The translations under genes were made by a program, and so were the position numbers. Of a stretch of DNA of 64,000 bases, positions 9,041-17,375 are shown one piece after another; position 1 is the stretch's first letter; each line of letters opens with the position of its first letter. The notes beneath the pieces are model-generated. The model ran no database searches. It was not told the origin of the DNA and was given only the letters and a program-made list of their open reading frames with translations. Source of the stretch: Kofleriaceae bacterium (GTDB taxonomy: Bacteria; Myxococcota_A; Polyangia; Haliangiales; Haliangiaceae); NCBI GenBank assembly GCA_018057825.1, contig JAGPCY010000006.1:62001-126000 (forward strand), written 5' to 3'.

Positions 9041-12000
9041 ATGCCCAACCCCTACCTCCGCCCGCGCAACCTCGCGCTCGCGCTGTACGCCGTCAGCGTG
9101 GCCGCCTCCTGTCAAGACCCCTCACCAACCGAGCTCAGCGACGATCCGTACGTCACGGCGCTGACCGTCGCCAACCCCGAGGAGAAGGCTGCGGTGGCGT
9201 GTCGCCTCAAGGTCAGCTCCGACCGCGCCGGACAGGCCGGCACCACCGCTGCGATGGCGTTCGACGGCAGCACCGCCACGGCCCTTCGTACGGGCTACGA
9301 TGGCTGGCAGCGGCTCGAGCTCGACTACGGCTGCGTCGGGACGCTGACTGGCGTGCGGCGCTATATGAGCCGCGCGGCGAGCACAGCCGGCCATCGTGGC
9401 GCGCAGGGCGAGGGTGTGGCGTACTCGATGGATGGCGTGACGTGGACCTCCCTGACCGCGTCGACCTCGACCGGCTGGCAGGGCTATGTCGCCTATGCGG
9501 CGACGGCGTGGCACAGCATCGGCTACGGCTGGTCGGCCTGGCTGGTCCCGTCGGCGCCGGTGCGCGCGCGCTACCTGCGCTTCAACTGGGATGGCAACGC
9601 CGACGACGTGAACGAGCTGCAAGTGCAGTTCGCGGCCAACGCGGCGCCCTCCGACGCGGACCTCGAGGCCGGGCTGCGCGGCGCGCTCAGCCAGCTTCGC
9701 GAGACGTCGACCCGGCCGCCGCGCTTCCGCTTGAGCAACGGCTGGCCTCGCAGCCTGGAGGTCGACGTGCCCGCGGTTGGCGCCGACGCGGTGACGCGCG
9801 CGCGGTGGTTCCTGTCGACCTACCGCGGCCTCTACGGCCTGGCGGATCCCGATCGCCAGCTCACGCCACATCGCGTGCACACCCGCAACCTGCAGCACGT
9901 CCGCTTCCGCCAGCGCCACGACGGCGTGCCGGTCTATGGCGCCGAGCTGGCGGTTCACCTGTTCGGTAGTCGTGTGGTCGCGACCACTGGCGCGTGGTTG
10001 CCCTCGGTGCCGGCGCTGCCACCGTCGCGGCTGACCGCCGCCGCCGCCGAGCTGCGCGCGCGCATTGCCACCGGCCTGACCAGCGCGGTCGTCCACGGCG
10101 ACACCACGCTGACCTACTACAACGATGGCTTGTTTACCGGCGTCGCGGCGCCGACGCACCTGGCCTGGCGGGTGGTCTTGCGCAGCCATGATCCGACGAC
10201 CGGGATCCCCAGCACCTGGCATGTCCTGATCGACGCCCACCACGAGCAAGTGCTGCACGCCGCCGAGCAGCACGTCGCCAAGGACTTCACGATCGAGGAC
10301 GCGGTCAGCGGCGACGAGTGGTTCGACGAAGACGGCCCGGTCGACTATCCAGGGCGCGCCGCCGACGCCCACGACGACGGCCTCACCGCCAACCAGGGGA
10401 TCCACCGCGCCTGGGACTACTACTTCGCGCAGTTCGGTCGACGGAGCTGGGACGGACAGGACCAGGAGATCGTGGCCACGGTCCATGTGCCCAACTACCC
10501 CAACGCGCGCTACTCCAGCGTCGACGACGATCTGGCGTTCGGTGACCGACTCGCCCGCGTCGACATCATCGGACACGAATACACCCACGGCGTGATCGCC
10601 AAGACCTCGGACCTGCTCTACCGCGATCAGCCGGGCGCCTTGAACGAGAGCTTCGCCGACGTGATGGCGTGCATGATCGAGCCCGACTGGGTGATCACCG
10701 GCAGTCGTAGCCTGTCGGATCCTCCGTCGGTCCCTGTCCCCTTGTTCCCGCCGTCCTGGGGGATCCCCGAGCTGCCGTACCCCGACCACCTCGATGACTT
10801 CCGCGACCGCGACGCGCGCGGCACCGACAACGGCTTCGTGCACGTCAACAGCAGCATCCCCAACAAGGCGGCCTACCTCATCAGCGCGGGTGGCACTCAT
10901 CACGGGATCTCCGTCGTGGGGATCGGTCGCGACAAGGCGCAACACGTCTTCTACGACACGATGATCGCGCTGCCGATGAGCGCCGACTTCGCCGCGGCCG
11001 CGACCTTGTCCGGCGTCACCGCGCGCGGGTTCGTCGCGGCCGGGCTCCATGGCTTCACCATGAGCGACGTGTGCCAGGTGTTGCGTGGCTACGCCGCGGT
11101 CGGCATGGGTCCCAACGACACCGACTGCGACGGCTTCAGCGACGACGATGACAGCGATGATGATGGCGACGGCCTGGCCGACGGCTTCGACAACTGCCCG
11201 CTGGTCGTGAACCCCCTCCAGCAAAACACCGACGGCACCGACCAGGGCGACGCCTGCGACGGCGACCTCGACAACGATGGCGTCGCCAACGGTCCCGACA
11301 ACTGTGACTACCGCGCGAACTCGAACCAGGCTGACTTCGACTACGACGGGCAGGGTGACGTGTGTGACGACGATGATGACCGCGATGGTACCCGCGACGC
11401 GATCGACAACTGCCCGCGCGTCTACAACGCCACCCAGGCGGACGTCGATGGCGACAAGGTCGGTGATGCCTGTGATCCCGATATCGATGGTGATGGTCGC
11501 GACAATGCGGCCGACAACTGCCCGGCAGTGGTCAACCCTGATCAGCTCGACGGCGACGGCGATGGCGTCGGCCGGGTGTGCGACATCTGCCCGACGAAGT
11601 GGAACCCGACGCAGCTCGACAGCGATCGCGACGGCCTCGGCGATGAATGCGACCCCGATCAGGACGGCGACGGGATCTCCAACGTCGCCGACAACTGCCG
11701 CGCCCAGCCCAACCCGGGGCAGGAGGACTACGATCGCGACGGCCTCGGCCTGGCCTGCGATCTGTCCGAGCAGCGCCTGTTCCAGGGTGGCACTGATAGC
11801 CAGCTCGTGCGCTGGACGGTGGTGTTCGATGACCGGCCGATGGTTCGGATCCCGATCGATCCGCTCGGTCCGTGCGGCGGGACGTGTCCGCCGTGGCTCG
11901 CGCCGACCTTCACGACGCGGGTCGAACTCCACCTCGACAGCGATCGTCCGGTCCGCGTCGTCGATGACGTCGGCCGGCCGGTGGCCACCGCCAAGCCGGG

Positions 12001-12145
12001 CCTGGTCAAGGTCATGACCTTCCAGCCGGCGATGGATCACGTCGGCCGGCGCTACTACCTCGAGCTGGGGCGCACGCCCGACACCATCCTCGGCGCGCCC
12101 TACGCGATCGACAGCAACCTCCGAGCGTTGCCGGGCGGGCTGTGA
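9041..12145 (+). CDS. M4 (thermolysin-type) metalloprotease lipoprotein with TSP3 repeats
   Basis: 1034 residues. A lipoprotein signal (lipobox VAASC) is followed by a discoidin-like beta domain (about 50-205), an FTP-type propeptide (about 225-400) and the M4 catalytic domain. H512EYTH and E536 have the thermolysin spacing (24 residues from the first His to Glu, in GALNESFAD), and DNGFVHVNSSIPNKAAYL holds the catalytic His. About seven Asp-rich TSP3 repeats follow (genomic 11115-11760), then a beta-rich C-terminal domain. It is an exported zinc endopeptidase made with an inhibitory prosequence, fitting a predatory or proteolytic lifestyle. Confidence 0.9.
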   Translation: MPNPYLRPRNLALALYAVSVAASCQDPSPTELSDDPYVTALTVANPEEKAAVACRLKVSSDRAGQAGTTAAMAFDGSTATALRTGYDGWQRLELDYGCVGTLTGVRRYMSRAASTAGHRGAQGEGVAYSMDGVTWTSLTASTSTGWQGYVAYAATAWHSIGYGWSAWLVPSAPVRARYLRFNWDGNADDVNELQVQFAANAAPSDADLEAGLRGALSQLRETSTRPPRFRLSNGWPRSLEVDVPAVGADAVTRARWFLSTYRGLYGLADPDRQLTPHRVHTRNLQHVRFRQRHDGVPVYGAELAVHLFGSRVVATTGAWLPSVPALPPSRLTAAAAELRARIATGLTSAVVHGDTTLTYYNDGLFTGVAAPTHLAWRVVLRSHDPTTGIPSTWHVLIDAHHEQVLHAAEQHVAKDFTIEDAVSGDEWFDEDGPVDYPGRAADAHDDGLTANQGIHRAWDYYFAQFGRRSWDGQDQEIVATVHVPNYPNARYSSVDDDLAFGDRLARVDIIGHEYTHGVIAKTSDLLYRDQPGALNESFADVMACMIEPDWVITGSRSLSDPPSVPVPLFPPSWGIPELPYPDHLDDFRDRDARGTDNGFVHVNSSIPNKAAYLISAGGTHHGISVVGIGRDKAQHVFYDTMIALPMSADFAAAATLSGVTARGFVAAGLHGFTMSDVCQVLRGYAAVGMGPNDTDCDGFSDDDDSDDDGDGLADGFDNCPLVVNPLQQNTDGTDQGDACDGDLDNDGVANGPDNCDYRANSNQADFDYDGQGDVCDDDDDRDGTRDAIDNCPRVYNATQADVDGDKVGDACDPDIDGDGRDNAADNCPAVVNPDQLDGDGDGVGRVCDICPTKWNPTQLDSDRDGLGDECDPDQDGDGISNVADNCRAQPNPGQEDYDRDGLGLACDLSEQRLFQGGTDSQLVRWTVVFDDRPMVRIPIDPLGPCGGTCPPWLAPTFTTRVELHLDSDRPVRVVDDVGRPVATAKPGLVKVMTFQPAMDHVGRRYYLELGRTPDTILGAPYAIDSNLRALPGGL

Positions 12146-12175
12146 GTCGATGAGCGTGAGCGCCTCCGGGCCGCG

Positions 12176-12206
12176 GGGCGGCCCTCGAGGCCGAGGCCGA
12201 GGCCGA
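12176..12206. repeat. Short (GAGGCC)n tract
   Basis: About four copies of GAGGCC lie in the 120-bp gap between the protease and the methyltransferase, just past the protease stop codon. Confidence 0.6.
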
Positions 12207-12265
12207 GTCGGTCACGAGCAACCGCCGGCGCTGGCGTTGGGGCTTGCGGTACAACGGCCGTGAAC

Positions 12266-12925
12266 ATGACCGGCGACCATGATGAGGACCTGCCGATCCG
12301 GGTCGACTTTCGCGATCCTGCGACCGCACGCAGGTGGATCGAGGAGACGCGAATCAAGCGCCCGTATCGGCCGCGCTTCTTCAACGCGTTCTGCGCGGCG
12401 CTCGCCGCACGCCCGCGGCTCCGCATCCTCGAGCTTGGCTCCGGGCCGGGCCAGCTCGCTCGCGAGGTGCTTGTTCATTGCGACGTGCACACCTATGTCG
12501 CGCTCGACTTCTCGCCGGCCATGCACGAGATCGCCGCCGAGCATCTGGGTGCGCTCGCGAGTCGGGTGACGTTCGTGACGCGCGACTTCCGAGACGCCAG
12601 CTGGCCCGACGGCCTCGGCGTGTTCGATGCGGTCGTGACGTTGCAGGCGGCGCACGAGACGCGACACAAGCGCCACCTGGTGCCGCTCCTGGAGCGCGCA
12701 CGCACGGTCGTCGCCCCCGGCGGCGTGCTGCTCTATGCCGATCACTATCTGACGCCTGAGACCAAGCTGCCGGCACTCGCACCCGCGCGCGAGGACCAGC
12801 CGCTCGCGCTCGCGCTCGCAGGCTTCGTCGATGTGGAGCTGCGGTACGAGGAGGCGAACATGGCGCTTTGGTGTGGGACGAACCCGGGCGCTGCGGGCCC
12901 CCTGGAGCAAGCGCCGAGATCCTGA
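12266..12925 (+). CDS. Class I SAM-dependent methyltransferase
   Basis: 219 residues. The SAM-binding motif I ILELGSGPGQLA (about residues 54-65) is followed by acidic motif II (YVALDFSPAM), then FVTRDFRD, FDAVVTLQAAHE and the post-motif region VVAPGGVLLYADH. The length is typical of a single-domain Rossmann methyltransferase; the substrate is not readable. ATG at 12266 is used, and a GTG six bases upstream is an equal alternative. The gene is followed by a relic hexamer tract and a duplicated murD tail, so it marks the left neighbour of the island at 13.0-14.8 kb. Confidence 0.8.
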   Translation: MTGDHDEDLPIRVDFRDPATARRWIEETRIKRPYRPRFFNAFCAALAARPRLRILELGSGPGQLAREVLVHCDVHTYVALDFSPAMHEIAAEHLGALASRVTFVTRDFRDASWPDGLGVFDAVVTLQAAHETRHKRHLVPLLERARTVVAPGGVLLYADHYLTPETKLPALAPAREDQPLALALAGFVDVELRYEEANMALWCGTNPGAAGPLEQAPRS

Positions 12926-12940
12926 GCCCGGGTCGGGTCG

Positions 12941-12974
12941 CGAGGCGGAGACCGAGGCGGAGGCCGAGACCAAG
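12941..12974. repeat. Short GAGACC/GAGGCG hexamer tract, left of the duplicated murD tail
   Basis: A small version of the 14529-14800 tract. It sits on the same side of the duplicated murD tail as the large tract does at murD itself, so tract and tail seem to have been duplicated together. Confidence 0.55.
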
Positions 12975-12988
12975 ACGATCGCGTCGGC

Positions 12989-13051
12989 GGTCAGTCGAGG
13001 CGCTTGGCGCCGACGGCGCTGACAGCGTCGCGGAAGACCCGGCCGCGGTGG
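12989..13051 (-). repeat. Duplicated 3' end of murD (left direct repeat, att-like)
   Basis: 63 bp match 14801-14863 at 61 of 63 positions by eye. They cover the last 19 codons of murD plus its TGA. The two differences (13024 and 13039) both fall at third codon positions and are silent (Ala GCT/GCC, Arg CGG/CGC). The copy has no upstream murD body. Confidence 0.85.
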
Positions 13052-13070
13052 ACCTATGACAGGGCCCGGG

Positions 13071-13688
13071 TCAGGGCGCGTCGGACAGCGCGGCGCACAC
13101 CGCGCGAGCCGGCGCATCGTCTCCGCTCGCCATCACGCCAGCAGCGTGGACGAGCTGCTTCAGGCGTGCAGCGTCGGAGATCCACGCCAGCGGGACGTCG
13201 AACCAACGCAGATCGATGATCCCGGGGTACTTGGCCCGGCCCGCGGCGGTGGCGACGACGTTGCGGATCGGATCGTCGAGGTCACGGCGCTCGAAGCGCG
13301 CCTTCTCCAACGTCCGCGCGTAGTACGCGACCCAGTGGCCATGCGTGGGTGCGTTCGCCCACCGGCTGCACCCAGCGAACACCATCGGGCCCTCGGTGAT
13401 GCCGTCGTAGAACGAGATGCCAAAGATCGGCAGCGAGCACGGGTAGGTGACCTCGAGGCCAGCGCGCGTCGCCGTCATCACCTTCAAGTAGAAGAACGGC
13501 CACTTCTTCATGTCGGACTGGGACATGGCGACCCCACCGTAGCCGCCCCCGGCGGCCGCAGCCCAGCCCGCGCCCTTGAAGTGAGCCTCGGCGTCGGTCC
13601 AGAGCTGCTGGGCCTGCTCGTACATCTCCGCGAGCCAGTCGAAGGCCGCCTTCGCGTCGTGTTGCCAGCGTCGGATGTCGTCATTCAT
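13071..13688 (-). CDS. Unknown protein, partner of the PD-(D/E)XK-like gene
   Basis: 205 residues, soluble. The N-terminus (1-40) is helical and rich in charged and aromatic residues. A Gly/Ala-rich hinge (AAAAGGGYGG, about 48-57) follows, then a mixed alpha/beta region with many aromatic residues. I do not recognise the family. Its ATG overlaps the stop of the nuclease-like gene (ATGA), so the two are co-translated and presumably act together. Both lie inside the repeat-flanked island, suggesting transfer as a unit. Confidence 0.65.
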   Translation of the reverse strand: MNDDIRRWQHDAKAAFDWLAEMYEQAQQLWTDAEAHFKGAGWAAAAGGGYGGVAMSQSDMKKWPFFYLKVMTATRAGLEVTYPCSLPIFGISFYDGITEGPMVFAGCSRWANAPTHGHWVAYYARTLEKARFERRDLDDPIRNVVATAAGRAKYPGIIDLRWFDVPLAWISDAARLKQLVHAAGVMASGDDAPARAVCAALSDAP

Positions 13689-14485
13689 CGGGCACTCCGG
13701 TAGAAGCGCGCGGGGTTGAGCGCGGTCGGTGGCGTTGGCCAGTCGTCAGTGTGGCTCGTGGCGTATCGCCATCGGGGCCTGGCCGGGCCAGCGACCGTCG
13801 GCCACCTGTACTGATCTGGCCCCGCGCCATAGAAGGCTGGCGAGCCCGCCAGTGCCAGCCGGGTGGTGATGCGCAGGCCGTCGAACCACCACATCTCGGC
13901 CCGTCGAAGGACGTCGCGGACACGGCCATAGTCGGCGCCCGCCTGCATCCGGCGCGCAATGATGCGCTCGACGTCTCGCCAAGGTAGCCAGTAGAGGCGC
14001 GACGCGAGGTCGCCGCGCCCGAGGCGACCCAGGCAGGCGGCGGATGCTTGGAGGTCCTCGGCCGGCATGGTGGCGTGATGGGTGAGGTAGATGAGGACAC
14101 AGGTCGGGTCCAGGCGCGCCTGACCGATCAGATAGCGGGCGAGCTGGTCGTCGACCACTGGGGGCTCGTCGTAACCGCTGTCGGTCATCCCTTGTCCGGA
14201 CTTGCTGGCGCCAAGCTTGGCCTCGACAAGCACGGTGCCGACCACGCGCTGGTCGCTCAGAAGCGTGATGCGAACGTCGGGCTCTCCGGTCGAGAGTCGG
14301 GGCCACAGCTCGAGCGTCGCAGCGTCGTAGGCCGGCAGCGTCGGGGTTCCGATGAGACCTCGGGACTCGGTCACGAGGTCTCGGATGGCGGTGACGTCAG
14401 CCGACGACGCGAACGCGTCGAAGACTGCGGCGGTGAGGACATCCTCGGTGATCGCAAGCTTGCCACGCAGGACCACGGACAGCAT
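13685..14485 (-). CDS. PD-(D/E)XK nuclease-like protein
   Basis: 266 residues. The N-terminal LRGKLAITEDVLTAAVFDAF followed by E68PD70-x17-E88AK90 (strand VLVEAK) fits the PD-(D/E)XK nuclease core, with D70, E88 and K90 as the metal-site candidates. The C-terminal half is Trp/Arg-rich with no known motif. The start at 14485 lies just after the hexamer tract in the direction of transcription; the frame is open far upstream only because a 6-bp repeat contains no stop. It forms an operon with the unknown gene at 13071. The family includes restriction and anti-phage nucleases; a defence role here is inference. Confidence 0.65.
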   Translation of the reverse strand: MLSVVLRGKLAITEDVLTAAVFDAFASSADVTAIRDLVTESRGLIGTPTLPAYDAATLELWPRLSTGEPDVRITLLSDQRVVGTVLVEAKLGASKSGQGMTDSGYDEPPVVDDQLARYLIGQARLDPTCVLIYLTHHATMPAEDLQASAACLGRLGRGDLASRLYWLPWRDVERIIARRMQAGADYGRVRDVLRRAEMWWFDGLRITTRLALAGSPAFYGAGPDQYRWPTVAGPARPRWRYATSHTDDWPTPPTALNPARFYRSAR

Positions 14486-14528
14486 GCAGCTCCCGAGTCT
14501 CGTCGACCCGACGACCCGAGGCAACCGC

Positions 14529-14800
14529 CGAGACCGAGGCCGAGACCGAGACCGAGGCGGAGACCGAGGCCGAGGCCGAGACCGAGACCGAGACCGAGCC
14601 GAGACCGAGACCGAGACCGAGACCGAGGCCGAGACCGAGGCCGAGACCGAGACCGAGGCGGAGGCCGAGGCCGATTCCGAGACCGAGACCGAGACCGAGA
14701 CGGAGGCCGAGGCCGAGACCGAGACCGAGGCCGAGACCGAGACCGAGTCCGAGTCCGAGACCGAGGCCGAGGCCGAGGCGGAGGCCGAGACCGAGGCGGA
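14529..14800. repeat. Hexanucleotide tract (GAGACC/GAGGCC/GAGGCG)n, about 45 units
   Basis: 272 bp of imperfect 6-bp repeats directly downstream of the murD stop. On the murD sense strand it reads CTCGGT/CTCGGC. It fills the 317-bp gap between 14485 and murD; I see no gene in that gap. Long open frames through it are artefacts of the 6-bp period. Confidence 0.9.
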
Positions 14801-14863
14801 GGTCAGTCGAGGCGCTTGGCGCCGACGGCGCTGACGGCGTCGCGGAAGACGCGGCCGCGGTGG
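14801..14863 (-). repeat. Right direct repeat: genuine 3' end of murD
   Basis: Partner of 12989-13051. It contains the murD TGA (14803-14805) and the last 19 codons. Confidence 0.85.
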
Positions 14864-16229
14864 CCGAAGTTCTGGAACATGTCGTAGCTGGCGCAGGCCG
14901 GCGACAGGACCACGGCGTCGCCGGGACCGACCAGGGCGGTGGCCTGGGCCACGGCGTCGTGGAGATCGCGGGCGTCGAGCACCGGGTAGCGGACGCCGCG
15001 CTCGGCGCAGGCGGCGCGGATGAGCGGCGCGGCGGCGCCGATGAGCACGATGCCCTTGCAGCCGTCGTCGAGGGCCTCGAGCATGGGCTGGTAGCTGCCG
15101 CCCTTGTCGACGCCGCCGGCGATCAGGACCAGGGGCCGCGGGAAGCCGCGCACCGAGGCCGCGACCGAGGCGACGTTGGTGCCCTTGGAGTCGTCGTAGT
15201 AGTAGATGCCGTCCTTGTCGCCGACCAGCTCCATGCGATGGGGCAACGGTCGATAGCTGCGCGCGCCGGCGCGGATCGCGTCGATGGGCACGCCGCACGA
15301 GCGCGCCGCCAGGTACGCGCCCATGGCGTTCTCGAGGTTGTGGTTGCCGACGATCACCAGATCGTCGACCGGCAGGCGCTCCTCGGCGGCGGCGCCGGGC
15401 ACGCCGCGCAGCACGAACTCGCGGCGATCGACCGACAGGTGCGCGCCGCGCTCGACCTCGGCGCCGGGGCGGGCGTCGAACCACAGGAGCTGGGCGTGGA
15501 CGTCGGCGGCCTCGCGCACCACCCACGGGTCGGCGGCGTTGGCGATCGCGACCTGCTCGGCGCGCTGCCAGTCCCAGATCCGGCCCTTCATCTCGGCGTA
15601 GCGCTCGAGGGTGCCGAAGCGATCGAGGTGGTCGGGCGTGACGTTGGTGAGGATGCCGGCGTCGGCGGCGAACGAGGTGCAGTTCTCGAGCATGAAGGCC
15701 GCGACCTCGACGACGATCAGGCCGCCGGGGGCGTTGGCCGGGTGTTCGACTGCGTCGATCATGGGCATGTTGCCGAGGTTGCCGCCGCAGAAGCTGGGCC
15801 GGCCTGAGGCCGCGCACAGCGCGCCGGCCAGGGCGGTGGTGGTCGACTTGCCGTTGGTGCCGGTGATCGCCAGGACCCGCGCCTCGGGGTGCAGGCAGCG
15901 GTAGGCCAGCTCGATCTCGGCGATGACCTCGACGCCGGCGGCCCGGGCCGCGGTCATCTCGGGCAGGGTCGGCACCCCGGGGGACATCACGACCAGGTCG
16001 GCCGAGGTGAAGGTCGCCAGGTCGTGGCCGCCGAGCTGCCACGTCACCGGCACGCCGTCGAGCGCCGCCATCTTGGCCGCGAGCTGATCGGCCGGCTTGC
16101 CGTCGGTGACGATGACCTCGGCGCCGTGGCGGTGGCAGAAGCGCGCGACCGCGATGCCGGTCTGGGCCAGGCCGACGACCACGACCTTCTGGCCGCGCAG
16201 GTTCGCTTGGGGTCCGACGAAGGCCATGG

Positions 16230-16233
<4 letters not shown>
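14803..16233 (-). CDS. murD: UDP-N-acetylmuramoyl-L-alanine--D-glutamate ligase
   Basis: 476 residues, close to the usual 440-470. It adds D-Glu to UDP-MurNAc-L-Ala in the cytoplasm. An N-terminal Rossmann domain (VVVVGLAQTGIAVA) leads to the ATP P-loop GTNGKSTTT (about residue 125), the central Mur ligase motifs (LTNVTPDHLDRFG, VGNHNLENAMGA) and the C-terminal domain (YYYDDSKGTNVASV, LIAGGVDKGG, LSPACASYDMFQNFGHRG). The common ELSSFQL segment reads EVAAFML here. The start overlaps the mraY stop (ATGA). It is the last gene of the cluster; ftsW, murG and murC do not follow. Confidence 0.95.
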
Positions 16234-17369
<1,136 letters not shown>

Positions 17370-17375
17370 CGGGGT

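Larger units (their letters stand above)
12989..14863. mobile_element. Putative two-gene genomic island at the 3' end of murD
   Basis: The segment between the two 63-bp direct repeats holds two overlapping minus-strand genes and a hexamer tract. A directly repeated gene 3' end that keeps the host gene intact is what integrases using a gene tail as attachment site leave behind. No integrase or transposase is visible inside, so a decayed element, mobilisation in trans or unequal recombination are all possible. Confidence 0.5.

Noticed and set aside
14486..16042. The nuclease-like gene read as a 785-residue protein from far upstream
   Set aside because: The extra part crosses the hexamer tract, which is open in all frames, and is an out-of-frame shadow of murD. 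The ATG at 14485 gives a complete domain.
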